Of a DNA stretch of 64,000 nucleotides, positions 10,014-21,665 are shown one piece after another. The stretch is taken from NCBI GenBank assembly GCA_037127255.1, contig JBANSL010000004.1:69648627-69712626 (forward strand), written 5' to 3'. A program made the translations under genes and the position numbers. The DNA is from Persicaria tinctoria (taxonomy: Eukaryota > Streptophyta > Magnoliopsida > Caryophyllales > Polygonaceae). The first letter of the stretch is position 1. Every line of letters starts with the position of its first letter. The notes under the pieces were generated by a model. That model worked only from the letters and a program-made list of their open reading frames with translations, was not told the DNA's origin and made no database searches.

Positions 10014-13000
10014 CGAGGTTGTTCAATTAGGGTACGCAAGGGTCGAGTGTATGTTTTGGAAAATCGCCCATGAATTTCAAAGGATTTAAAAGGATTTTAA
10101 GAAGGGCAATATGAACTTAAGATGCCTAACCGAAATTGGACTAAGTAATGAACTTGACTTGTAATAAAAGAGGAAAACCGACCAAACGGGTACGCGAGTG
10201 GGTAGTAAAGGCGCTAGTTCACCCCTATTGGGTGTAGTTGGGAACGGTATGCAAAATATCAGCTTGTTCTTTACAGATGGGTTGGGATCTGATTTGGATG
10301 CCTTAACTATTGAGTGTTATTAACTGATTCTGTGCTCAGTGCTTGCTATGCTTGAGATCTGATTTGGTATGCCTAACAATGAGTTGTGTATTGACTGATC
10401 TATATAAACGGGATAGCGGGAGTACCCTTATTTGCCTATGGTCAAGCCCAGCTTGTGTGAAACAGCCCCTTCCACTATGTTGTTAACCCCTGACTGGTCT
10501 ATCGAGCCTTTCTCCCGGATGTCAGTGTCTTCCACGGGGAATTGGGTTGGTAAACACATTGTGTCGGGAATCATGTATGAATGTGAAGGTTGTCTGAGCG
10601 AGTATTGGAAGGTGGTTCCTTATGTCCCTTTAAGTCAAAAGTAAGGTGTTTCTGGGCTGTATTTCTTGATTCTTGTGACGATCAACCCGTGTCTTCTTGC
10701 CACAAAGAGTCATACCAGAGTCCCACGGGAAAGAGGGGTGAGAAGTCAGTCGGGAAAAGTCAATGGTTGCCCTTAGGGATCTCTGTCCGGTTGTAATGGT
10801 GACTCTCTCTGAATTGCATGACATGATTTTGTAGTCTCTAACACGTGCCTTATGAATAACCATTGGTACCCAGTTGTTGTATTATATTTACATGTGTGAC
10901 TAGTTACATTGCTCAAGTATTGTGTTATGTATTGTCTTCTATCATGATTATATGTTGTTTAGAGCATGCCTACTTGACATATTGTATTAATTGCGCTAAT
11001 GATCAATTGAAAGCATGAACCACATGATATGAACCTATATGCTTGTTGTTTTGCCTGGGTTAGGTGCATGATAGTGTGATCAACTCCTCTTTGTATGAAT
11101 GCTGATAGATGATCGTCTTAGCATGTTGGATAATGACGTGTCAATGCTTATTATCCTTTGGTAACAAGAATCTATAGTATTCCCATCTGTTCTGTATTCG
11201 TCAGATTAATTAACGTTGATTGTTTTGCAATTTGTGTTGTTGTGTGATTACTTGCGTTGGATGGAGAATATGTGGTATAATTGAGTCTTGAGAAATGCCT
11301 GTTTTATCTTAGTATGTGTTGGTTTGAACTCATGTTCCCGTATTCTAGTCATATTGTCATTACTTAAACTCGTGTTATACATTGTAAAACCTTCCTCATG
11401 TTTCCATTTTGTTGGAATGTGATTGAATTGATTTCTTACGTGTCGCCATGATTAGTTGAATGCATGTATCGTATGCCAAGTGGAGCCTTTAGTATCATGT
11501 AGGATCCTTGGTTGTGACTCGTGTGAATTATATCTTGCTTGCATTATTGCTGATTCTCTCTCGAGCTAGGTTCCTGATAGTGTGGTTCTTCCCTCTTCCT
11601 ATTACCATAACATGTCTTACTTATCCTGGCTAGAGGATGTTAAATTCGATGACCGACTTGCTTTCTGCAATGGTAGGCCCTAGCATTCTTACATGATCTC
11701 ACTCAGTGGTATTCCTCTATTACTATATGACATCTTCTCGTATTTGCATGAGCGTATGACCTGACACCTCGCATGTACACCATGTTAGATTATGATTTTG
11801 CACACACATGACACTTGAATGTTAGGATGAATCTAATCGCATTATCTTAATTGCATTCATGTTCGATATGTGCCAGTAGTGTCCTGTAGGGATTATGATT
11901 CCCAATATGACTCGCTAGACGATCACGTGTTGTACTTGTTCTATGATGTGATGACTATTGTACCATATACATGCTCTATGATGGTTCGTTCTTGGCACGA
12001 TTATAACCTATCGCTCGTGATGTTATCTTGTTTACTCTGTGGTGATCCTTTTGCTTTCACGTACATCATATTGAACTCATTTAATCACTCTTGTCTATGC
12101 TCATGCCTTGTCATGTATCGCTAGCATCGTATAGAACCTATGCTTCCTAAGTGTATCTCATTGTATGATTACATGCCATTCTGAACCTACAATATGATTC
12201 TTGTTATTAGTTGTGATGATTACTATGCCGCCTTATGTAATTTCGTATGGTGCTTAGTTTGATCGTTATGATGTACATCGCCATGCTATATTTGACCTCA
12301 TCTTGTGCTGCATGTACCATTCTTGTACATTTGTTCACATTCATGATGCATGTTATCTTCACTAAATCCCGCATGACTTCGAATCTTGTATGATAATTAC
12401 TGGTTCCACATATCCTGCTTGAAGTTGCTAGGCATATCTGGTTCCATGAAATAATAGATTGCTAGCTTGTCTCACATGCATCAGTGTAGGACTTGATCGT
12501 GCCTTTTGGAATGAATATGCATGTCGTTCTCTTTGAGATAGGTACATGTTAGTGTGGATTAATATGATTGATATGCCCCATGATGAATTTGTGTCTGATT
12601 GTCACAATTGCAACCTAATAGACTTTCATAAGGGCGTCGTTGCTATTCTCGGGTCGGAGTTTTGTCTCTAGTTGTCGTCTTAGTATTGGTCCATGGTTGG
12701 TTCCGAGAGGAACTTTGGGTTGTCTTCTCTTGTCACTCCCCTATCTCCGCTAACTTGGACCCTATGCAATACATTCGACGAGCGACCGCATGGAAGAGGG
12801 AACGAAAAGTTAGATAGCGATAGAGCAGTGAGCAGTGCAGCAGAAGCGTGGGCCCATAACCCACGGGCCTCAGGATCAACGATTTCAGAAAGACAAGCAC
12901 ATTTCGAGAATGGCGGTTACTGATTACGATATGACTTGCAAGCGAGAGTGTTCTCTGTTCGAATTGCTAACCCTTTTGAATTTATTGACGATGATATTGC

Positions 13001-15358
13001 GCTGCTCTAGCGATGAGATTTACGTGTTGATGTGCTAACTTGATGATGATTGTTGCCTGACTACCTGTTGCCTATGATGATATGATTTGATGCCTTACAG
13101 TTCTAATGTGACATGATGTCTTGATGCAATGATACTTTGAGTGCTAAGCATGACCTAATTTCCTTTGCCCGTAAATTGTGATCTGCAAATGCTGAGAATT
13201 CTGAATTGTTTATTAGATAAGGTTATGATGTAACTTGCTAGCTTGACTTGATTATGTGCGTATATGATGTTTTGCAATAACTATTGAGCATGATTGCTTC
13301 TTCTTTTATCTTGTGGGTGGGGGATCCTCTTGTGGAGTGGTTGGAGAGTAGTGAAAGAATTTTGAGCGGTTAGGGTGATCGATGGTATTAAGAGGTGAGT
13401 CGCGAGAGATGAATGTTGGCTTAGGTAAGACTGAGTGAGCGTTGGGATTTATGGTAGACAATGTTGGTGGTTCTGATGAGCTTCTAGGTGATGCTGGTAA
13501 TGCTTCGGGTAGTACGAGGAGTGTAAGGAAGGGCTCGTAAATATTGAGGACATGGTATTAGAGGGTACTTGGGTGTGAAGTTAGAGATAGGAGTTGGATT
13601 CTTAGAGGTGGATGGTGTGGTAGTGCTTGGCGGAAGGAAGGGCGAGGTTTGAGCATCGAGATAAATTGGGATTCTTTGGGGAATTTTTGTCTGAGTTGAC
13701 GTTGACGAGTCTAGAAGATGATTAGTCTTGGCTTGAGAGTGGAGATGGGCGAGTGGTTGTGTTTTATTTTGACTTGTATGATGTGAGGATTGTCTTGATT
13801 ATGTGATTTATTTATATCTGTTGGCATGATGTTAGATAACGACCATGATGACCCTGATATGGAATTACATGTTGATATGCAATATTAAACTATAGTTGGT
13901 AGTGACAAGTGTTACCATGATATATTACTCCTTTGTTATCTTGTTATGTTGTTTTAGAAGCATGTTAGGACGTGAGGTGATATGATATATGAAGTAATGA
14001 TGAGTATGAACTATGAGATAATGATGTGCTATTATGTGGAAGCATGATGTTTTATTATGTTGTAGTAAGCATGATGATGTATTATATGGGTGACCAGCAG
14101 GATTATTGATTGTGTAAATTATGAGTATGACTTAAAGTATGGACATTACTTGTATATATGAGATAATGGTGCATGATTCTAAATTGTCGTTATATGGTTT
14201 TGTGCCAAGTTAAGGTGATATCTTTTAAGGCATATTGACATTTTGATGATTTATATTTTATATACTGCTTGATCTTCCTTTTTCCGAATCTTGATAGCAT
14301 GACTTTATTGTGTTGATATGTTAACGTGATGAATCTGTTCTACTCGTGTTGTGATATCGATATGCGATTGTGAGATTTGATGTGTATTGGCGTACTAACC
14401 CCATAACACCTAACCCGTTGATTTCTGGACATGTGTGCTTACGTGATGAGTGATGAGCATTCGATTATGCACTTGTGATGCCTTCAGTATGTTATAGATA
14501 TACCTTATGATTCGTAGTATGTTGAGGCTTGTTGTTCCTTTGTTACTTGAGACTTGTTGGGATGTTTATGTTTATGTTAAACGGTTATGTGATGCATGTG
14601 ACTATGATATGATGTGGGAGTTGCCATGTGTGCGTTGGCGTATGGTATTATGCTTATATAAGAGTTGATGAGACTTTTGGTTATTGTACTTGTTGAGTTA
14701 TGAATGATGTTGCATGATCTGGAAACTAGGAAGAGAATATGGGATTAGCCCTTAGAGGTGGATGATTCCACCTCCTAGCTTTGAAATTTGATTGATTGTT
14801 ATGCGGGAAACTGATTTGGTTTTGGAGGATTTTGACGAAATTTTGATCGAAACGATTTTATTTATGTTTGGTGTAAAGTTGCTTGGTTAAACGTCTTATT
14901 TGAAGATTTTGAGCGGTTTGAAAAGGAATTACCTGAAATTTTAAAGAATAAATGTCACCGAGAATTTCAACGATTTTGAGGCCAATCTTTTCCAATTGCG
15001 GAATCTCTTTCTGAGAATTTTCAAACCCGGTATTATATTATAACGCCTCACGAAGTGGATACAAGCATTTTATAGGGGCGCATATAGAATGTTTGCTAAG
15101 ACCCAGTAGAGACGCTATGATTGCTTTTCAAGTTATGATGTGACCCAAAGGTCGGAGTAAGGGTGTGATAGGGGCCCATATCACATACTTGCTACGACCA
15201 ATTGAAAATGTTATGATATCGTCAAGGGTGATGTGAGGATCTCATACGGGCCCCTATGAGATGCTTACAGGATCACTAGCATGATCCTTCGACTCGCCAA
15301 TTTAAAACTTCATCCCTTTGTTTTAGAGTGATTTTAGTCTCGGGGACGAGACTTGTTT
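10014..15358 (+). other. Non-coding interior of the LARD element
   Basis: No coding capacity is visible. The plus strand is strikingly rich in G and T, especially 13300-15000, with endless ATG/TGAT words. Loosely repeated phrases such as CATGATAGTGTG or CATGTTAGTGTG (about 11065, 11570, 12545) hint at old internal repeats. The word TTAGAGGTGGATG occurs at 13602, 14752 and 15359, the last being the purine tract next to the LTR. A short stretch near 12835-12920 (AQ-rich, KRGPITHGPQDQRF) could be a gag relic but cannot be supported. Confidence 0.6.
15070..15290 (+). repeat. Three diverged ~90-bp repeats before the 3' LTR
   Basis: Three units share the pattern ATA(G/C)GGGCSC(A/C)TAT, then about 10 bases, then (T/G)CTWA(A/C)GAYC. 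They start near 15072, 15169 and 15244 (ATAGGGGCGCATAT, ATAGGGGCCCATAT, ATACGGGCCCCTAT). They are spaced by about 75-97 bp and end about 70 bp before the purine tract. Confidence 0.5.
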
Positions 15359-15372
15359 TTAGAGGTGGATGA
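15359..15372 (+). other. Polypurine tract of the LARD element
   Basis: TTAGAGGTGGATGA abuts the TG of the right LTR. The AGAGGTGGA core is the expected primer for plus-strand synthesis, though it is short and imperfect. Confidence 0.55.
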
Positions 15373-18300
15373 TGTAAAGACCGGGAAATTTTAGAATATT
15401 AAATTATTAAAATAGTGATTTATAATCATTCCAATTTCTAAGATCCAGGAGATTTGAAATTTCTGTCCGTGAGCTATTGGATGTAATCTAAATCTTTTGA
15501 AACAAGTTCCGGCATTAATTAATTGGAAAATTAAAATATGTTATACTCTGCTTTTATATACCGAAAATTGGAAAATAATGTTCGGATTCCATTTATTAAA
15601 TTCAGATTTGGAAAATTGAGAAGTATTTTAAACGCGTCGGGATAAAGTCGAGATAGCGGATTTGGGGTTTATTTTGTTTGTTATCGTTATTCGATTTTGG
15701 GACCACTTTAATTCTTTTCATCCCCTGCCTCATGGATACAAACAACCAACCCTCTCCCTTTTGTCTTATTGCATGTACCTCTGTATACCCAGCATACAGC
15801 CACGCCAATTCAGACATCTCTCTGTGGCTAGTTCAAGGGAAGCAGTAGTAGCGTTTCACCCCTCCTGTCAATTTAGATCCCAATTCCATGCAGAACCTCC
15901 TTTCTTCCTTGCCTTACCTTTCCCCAACTTTTCAAACCCAAGAAGAAAGCCCCCACTCCCTCCTCTTTTACTGATTCCTACCACCACACCGTACCTCCCT
16001 TCTCCGAGAGCAACAACAACAGCCACCAGGTCATCTTCTTCCTCTCTTCCTCGCCGAGCACCTGTTCTTCGTTCGAGATCAGCCAAGCATCAGTGACTCC
16101 CTCTCCGTCGTTTCCAAGCAACCTCTCCCTCCTCCTTCGTTTCCGAGCAACAGCAAGAGCTCTCCGACGACCGAGAACGAGCGTAGTCCGCCCAGAGGCA
16201 CACCGGAGGCTCCGCCGTGCCGCCCTCGCTCCTCGCTTCCCCTGTTTCCCGATTAGAGTCAGGTAAGGTTGTTTCTCCCCCCCCCCCCTTCCGCTCTAAA
16301 CCACCATGGAATCGCACCTTCTGATCTCTATCCTCGATCCAGGCAAAGCTCGCTTCTATTCCGTCCCCGACGGAGCTCATCGACTCCCATGGACATTTTC
16401 CGGCGAAGGGTTCAACCTAGGTGAGTTCTCCTTCTTCCCCTCCTTCTGTGTCGTTCTTCTGGGTTTTAATTGCTCGGTCTTGGGGAGAGGTTGGGTGAGT
16501 GAATCGGGATCGATTGCCGTCGGAGATCTGAGTTAATCTCCTCCTCCTTCTTCCGTTTTCCCTTTCCGTTGTTGCAGAGGTCGCTGTTGCGTCCTGAGAG
16601 AGACTATCCCTTCTTTTGTTTTGTTTTGTGGGCTGGGCCGGATCCTTCTTCCCTTTCTTTTCTTTTCAGAAGCAAACGGGACGGGTCTTTCACTCCACAT
16701 TGGATTCTGGGTCGGGTTTTCTTCCGAGTTGGGAGATTGTATTCGGGCGGGTTGGGCATTTCTCTTCGGGTTGGGCTTAATTCAGTTGGGACTTGTCTTT
16801 AAATAAGATATGTTTATATGGTTATATGTTTTGATATTATATGGTTAATAAGTGTTAAATGATTTGAATATTATTATTACTAAATGTAATTTTCGGATTT
16901 GGCTATAATTATGAATTTTGGAAATAAATTGTTATATATAATGTTTAATTGTTTTAAAATAGTATTAATTGGATTATTTATATGTGATGTATTGTGTGAC
17001 CTTTTAATATGTATTTACTGATGTGTAAATATGCGATTTTGGAAATTATGAGATGATTTATTGATACATAAATATGGTTGTTAAAATATAATTGTTTTGG
17101 TGATTTAATATCATAATTTATTTATATAAAGGTTTTGAAATAAAATGCCTGAATTATTTCTATAGTATGATTTTGAGAGAGTGATTTTAAGGTTTAAATA
17201 TTAAATGTCGGAATTTGGCCAAGTATGATTTGAGAAATTATTTTGAATATGAGTTGACTTAATTTGGGATTTAAAAGTTTGGAAATATGGTTGGTACGAT
17301 TTTATCAATGGGTTTGATTGGAATAATGATTCTTGGTTGATGTTGATCGTATCGGAAAGGTTTTGGAAAATGGTTTTACCATCGATTGGTTTTGAGGATA
17401 TTGAGAACTTGGGTTCGTGTCTGTGAGAATGTTGGTTCGGTAGCTTATGGAAAATGGCTTGATGATAGGTGTGTCTTGCGATTTTATCAATGGCCCTTGC
17501 TTGTGTTATCTTGCTGTTCTGCATCTTCAGGTAAGTTCCCTAGGGGCTTACTCAGGTTGGACATTCATGCCTGTTGTTGCATTTTATGTTAGGTGTTGCA
17601 TATGCATAAAAGCATGCCATGTAGTATCCTGTTTAGGTTGCACTAATTGAATGAGCCTCTGCTTACTTTATGCGTTTGAAACAGAATGGCCGTTATTTGT
17701 GATAGTCCTAGAGTCTTTGCTAGGGTCATAGGGTAGCCCAGCCTCATCGGATACCCTGAGTCAATCGAGTCATGAACTTCCTTATATTATGAGATGCTTG
17801 CGGGCTTTATTGTGGAGCGGGTTAGGCATGCGTGCCGCCCGATTATGATGGAATGCATTCACGAGCTGTCCAGTCTCCGCCCGATTATGATGGAATGCAT
17901 TCACGAGCTGTCCAGTTTCTGCACATTATTATGAACTAGGAGTATGCTAGTGTGTTTGACTTTCGTACTGCATTAGAGCATCTTTATTAGGTATAGCACA
18001 TACTATTTGGCCTCATCGAGGACTGCCGGTCCCGCATCAGTGGCTCGATCTGACTCCTTTTCCCGTTCTTCTTTTAATGGTATTTTCTACAGATCTGAGT
18101 GCTCGATGTCTATATGACGGGGTTCCCTTTTGGCGAATCGAAGAATCTGGCTAATATCCTAATTTAGTAAAATGGTAATTAAACACTCATGATTTGGTTT
18201 TGACCGGTTCTGCCGTGACACTTGTATCCTTACTTTGCTTTCCCCTTACTTCCGTTTGAATTGAATTTCGCGACATAGTCTTAAGATAGGTTAAGGGTAC

Positions 18301-18455
18301 CCAACGACCCTTCGTGGCTTTTAGGGTTTGAAATCCCTATTTCTACTAATCTTAAAATGAGTTGAAACCTCGACCCGTACCTGAATTTCAAGATCCGAAC
18401 AAGGGGTTTTATCCCTTGAAACGTAACCCGGAAATCATAATTCTGGGCCGTTACA
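15373..18455 (+). repeat. 3' LTR of the LARD element
   Basis: 3083 bp, the direct repeat of 7329-9997. It retains 467 bp (about 16841-17307) that are missing from the 5' LTR, the missing block being bounded by ATG at both ends. It has a private 42-bp tandem duplication of the GATTATGATGGAATGC segment at about 17836-17920. It ends GGCCGTTACA and is followed by the TSD TCGAT. Confidence 0.85.
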
Positions 18456-18460
18456 TCGAT
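18456..18460. repeat. Target-site duplication (TCGAT), right copy
   Basis: Matches 7324-7328 exactly and fixes the right border of the LARD element. Confidence 0.9.
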
Positions 18461-19470
18461 ACACATCGCCTCGACCTCAGCCAGACCCGACACCGGACGC
18501 CAGAGCCCCAACAAGAAAAAGAACCTTAAGAACACCTAGAGAAGCAGTTGAGAACCACCTGAGTAAAAACGCACCAAAACACCCTTACAGGATTTTCTCG
18601 AGACCCTTACGGGATTTTATCAAGTCCTTGCGGGATTTAGGCCATTTCAGAGTATTTCTTTTTATGGATAAATAAAGTTATATATTTATCCATAAAAAAA
18701 AATCCAATGAAACCGGTGCTTAAAAATAAATATAAATAAAAAGCACCAAGTAACCCATTTATTTCCTCCTTCCAACAACCATTGCTTTTTAGTTTTTAAT
18801 TGATCCTTCCAGCTGGCTCTTTACTGTTCCCCCTCCCCAATCTGTGTCGTGCAAGGCAATCCGGAGATGGAGATCCCGGAAATCCCGGGAATTCCTTGCG
18901 CAACAAGCACAAGACCGAGGCAGGACACCTCAATCGGAGGAGGAAGGGCGGAGGGCAGCCACGCCATCGATCCAAGACCACCCAAAACACCAAAAGCTCG
19001 ACGCCACCAGCCAACAAAGGAGACCCGACAGCGTAGAGGGTGAGAAACAAGAAGGGTAACTGCAGAGAGGCTCCCAAGGCCAGCCCAACCCAAAGCCAAC
19101 AACCCCGCAAAGCGAAGCGATGGGCAAGAGGATCGGGCGAGAGCGAAGAAGAGCCACTCCAGGCCGGAAACCCCAACCCAAATGACAGGATTGGGGGACC
19201 GAATTGACCTCGCCTGAACCGAAATAGCCCAGGAGTAGAGATGAATACAAGACCCAAGGCGAGGCAAAGCGAGATAAGCCGATAGAAATTGAACTCAGTG
19301 GATGCAGATGTCAGGGCGGCGGTGCCGGAGCCGGAGACCGACCACCGGAGAGCGGAGATTAGGCAATTGGAAACAGGGTTGAGCCAAAGAGGGATTGGAA
19401 ACGGAAGTGTTTGTAGGGCGATTTTGGGCTCTTCCCTCTCTCTAGAATTCTAGAGATAGGTCAGAGGGTT
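18456..19470 (-). mobile_element. 5' half of the split non-coding retroposon
   Basis: On the minus strand this runs from near 19470 down to the LTR insertion and resumes at 7328. The part next to the junction (CCCGCAAGGACTTGATAAAA, then GGCGTCCGGTGTCGGGTCTGG) matches the start of the copy at 61457-62005, so the two halves were one element. The upstream part (18800-19450) is GC-rich and CT-skewed and looks like a retroposon 5' region. Its 153-codon and 148-codon minus-strand frames overlap in different frames and resemble nothing, so they are not called as genes. Confidence 0.6.
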
Positions 19471-19711
19471 TCCTTTTTGTACGTTTACAAGAGTCTTAAT
19501 AGTTATGTTATTAAAAGTAAGTTGAAATTTCTTTTCAAAAATATTTGAATTTTTTTATATGTATAGATAAAAAAAATTATTTAAATAAATTAAAAAAAAC
19601 TTCATTTTTTTTAATTTTATAAATATTTCAAAAATAGGGACTTTAGGTTATGTTTGGTATTAAGAGATATTTTTGGAGGTAGAGATCTTTTGGAGATGTA
19701 AAAGGTGGGTT
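19471..19711. other. AT-rich target DNA before the first L1
   Basis: Low-complexity A/T runs. The phrase TTATGTTTGGTATTAAGAGA may be an old hAT/MITE edge. Nothing codes here. Confidence 0.4.
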
Positions 19712-19729
19712 AAACCTTATTGAGTGTAT
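19712..19729. repeat. Target-site duplication of L1-A, left copy
   Basis: AAACCTTATTGAGTGTAT recurs at 25871-25888 directly after the poly(A) tail. The first three A's are ambiguous with the tail. The length (15-18 bp) is typical of target-primed reverse transcription. Confidence 0.9.
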
Positions 19730-20160
19730 TTTTAGCACCTGGAGCTTCTGGGGTGCCAATCTCAGCAGCCCCAACCTCTAATGATGACCATGTTGAGCCT
19801 GGCTTGGCCTTGCCTGACCCCGAGCACTACTCTGAGATAGGAGCTGAGATTGATTCAGCAACCCTGGAGTGCCTTGACTACAACCTAGAAGAGGATGACC
19901 TCTTTGATGAAATGGAGGATTACCTGGTGGATGAAGACCCCATGGTTGATTGTAACTATGATCCAGGAACTGGACAGGAGCTCCTCTCTGAGCCCTCTTA
20001 CCACACTGTCCACTCTGGATCTACAGTTATCAAAATGATGCAGTCAATGGAGATGCTACCCAAGGATGCTTCAAACTCAGATTCTATCAAGAGGAAGGCA
20101 GCTGGGGGTGAGGAGGATACTGCCAGCTCGACCCTGAAGAGGAACAAAACCCATCCCTAA
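19730..20160 (+). pseudogene. L1-A ORF1, C-terminal remnant
   Basis: About 143 codons of acidic sequence (LEEDDLFDEMEDYLVDEDPM) end with a basic tail (SIKRKAAGGEEDTASSTLKR). This matches the last part of L1-B ORF1 in position and character. There is no native start: the frame enters from the TSD. The RNA-binding domain and zinc knuckle seen in L1-B are lost by 5' truncation. The stop is TAA at 20158-20160. Confidence 0.75.
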
Positions 20161-20171
20161 ACTGTTTTCTA

Positions 20172-21665
20172 ATGAAGAGGGTTTTGCATAGAATTGGAAC
20201 TCTTTATTCCCAGTCACTGCAACCCAATAAACTCCAACCTTTTGATAACCTATTCCAATCCAATTCTAGGCAAAAACTTGGCATCTATGCACATGATATC
20301 TACTTTTGCTATAGCTACAATTGTTATGCAGGTACTGCACTTTATGAATCACTAGGTGATGCTTACTCTAGCGCTTTCTTCTACCTCTGTTCTAGCTGCT
20401 TTTGGCATAGCTGTAATGTATTTCAGAATTATGTAGCTGCTGTGTGTTCTACCTATAGCTGTAACCATGCAACCTATGTTGTTTCCATCAACTATGTAAA
20501 ATACCATTATGATAATAGAAGCTTCCTATGCTTTATGATATATAAATTGCAAACTCTAGATCAACTCATTATCTTGTTTACAAATCGACCTTGGCTAGCT
20601 TACACAAACATTACATACATAGCAAGCTCAAAAATACCAAATGACAGAAGTGTTTCTCTTTATCTTAAGGAGATACATAACTTTATATCTCTAAGACAAA
20701 ATAATCTTTATCAAAGGCATACACTGACTTCAGGCTGCCTTTGCAATTACCATATCTTAGACACCTCAACCTTACTACATCCTACTACTCAAATCTCTCT
20801 TACTTTGGAAAAACTAAAACAGAGATCACAAGTTAACATGGTGATCTTCATGAGTTGGGTGGCCTACCATAACCTTAAAGCTTTTCTCCAAGTCATGATC
20901 TCTTGGATATCATCTGCATCCATTACTTGCCCATCTAATATTTATATAGAGCAAACAGTATACCACTACAATGCTAACTTTGCTCGAGAGGAATGTCCTC
21001 TCGAGCACATGAAATTATTACTTGTGACACAGGGACTTGCTTGGAACTCACAGCCAAGACCCTGCAAACCAAACGGGCTCCTTTCTTACTTGAGCTTCTC
21101 AGCTGATTTAAGGTTCACTTGTAGCCATGTTTACCTACAACAGGTCAAGACACAAAACCTAAGCTGCAGTTTTGGTTGCAGGTTCAGAAATCCATTACGT
21201 TTGATAAATGCGGCTCACCCTCTCTTGATTCTTATGCTGTGGTTTACCTGTCTTAATGGAGAACATTATTTAAACCTGCAAAATAATAATGCTTGCAACA
21301 GTTTGAACTCTTTTCCGAACAATATGTGTGCACAGGACTGTATAAACTCTTATCTATGTTTGCTGATTTTAGCACATAAACTGCACTTTGAGTGGCACCT
21401 CATGTTTGCCTACTGCCTCTTGTTTTGCCTATCTGCTGCAATTATATTTCATCACCGTCTACAGTATACCGGGGAAATCCAAAGGATATGCATGAAAACA
21501 TATATTCTCCTAAGAAACCAACAGATTAAAACCAACCAAAAAGTATTCATCCACTGCATACAACAACAGATCTCAGCTAGGAAAATCAAAAGCTATTTTG
21601 ATCTTCCCAAAGCCGAATACATGCTTCTACCCCAAAGCAAAAGATTAGTTCTTAATGAAATTTAG
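20172..21665 (+). CDS. L1-A inter-ORF stop-free frame (ORFx), 497 codons
   Basis: ATG at 20172 lies 11 bases after the ORF1 stop. The frame stays open for 497 codons and ends with TAG at 21663-21665, just past the ORF2 ATG at 21655. The two frames overlap by 11 bases. The predicted protein matches no family I recognise. It is about 5% Cys and also rich in Tyr and Leu, with few acidic residues, which is unlike a normal soluble protein. That composition is what neutral sequence would give if only stop codons were removed. It may be a translated spacer that carries ribosomes to ORF2, or an uncharacterised protein. L1-B has an equivalent frame with a different sequence. Confidence 0.5.
   Translation: MKRVLHRIGTLYSQSLQPNKLQPFDNLFQSNSRQKLGIYAHDIYFCYSYNCYAGTALYESLGDAYSSAFFYLCSSCFWHSCNVFQNYVAAVCSTYSCNHATYVVSINYVKYHYDNRSFLCFMIYKLQTLDQLIILFTNRPWLAYTNITYIASSKIPNDRSVSLYLKEIHNFISLRQNNLYQRHTLTSGCLCNYHILDTSTLLHPTTQISLTLEKLKQRSQVNMVIFMSWVAYHNLKAFLQVMISWISSASITCPSNIYIEQTVYHYNANFAREECPLEHMKLLLVTQGLAWNSQPRPCKPNGLLSYLSFSADLRFTCSHVYLQQVKTQNLSCSFGCRFRNPLRLINAAHPLLILMLWFTCLNGEHYLNLQNNNACNSLNSFPNNMCAQDCINSYLCLLILAHKLHFEWHLMFAYCLLFCLSAAIIFHHRLQYTGEIQRICMKTYILLRNQQIKTNQKVFIHCIQQQISARKIKSYFDLPKAEYMLLPQSKRLVLNEI

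Larger units (their letters stand above)
7329..18455 (+). mobile_element. Complete non-coding LTR retrotransposon (LARD-type), 11.1 kb
   Basis: Two long direct repeats (7329-9997 and 15373-18455) begin TGTAAAGACC, end CGTTACA and are flanked by the 5-bp repeat TCGAT. A primer-binding site for initiator tRNA-Met follows the left LTR, and a purine-rich tract precedes the right one. The 5.4-kb interior has no frame longer than about 84 codons and no gag, protease, RT or integrase motif. It is therefore a large retrotransposon derivative that must borrow proteins. The long LTRs, TGTAA/TTACA ends, tRNA-iMet priming and a CGGGGACGAGACTTG word before the right LTR suggest kinship with Ty3/Gypsy Del/Tekay chromoviruses; this is inferred. 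Differences and indels between the LTRs mean it is not a very recent insertion. Confidence 0.85.

Noticed and set aside
12835..12923. Gag relic within the LARD interior
   Set aside because: A short Gln/Arg-rich stretch without a zinc knuckle or capsid motif; not enough to call.
18796..19267. Three overlapping minus-strand ORFs of 106-153 codons
   Set aside because: They overlap in different frames in a GC-rich, CT-skewed retroposon region, and none shows a domain.
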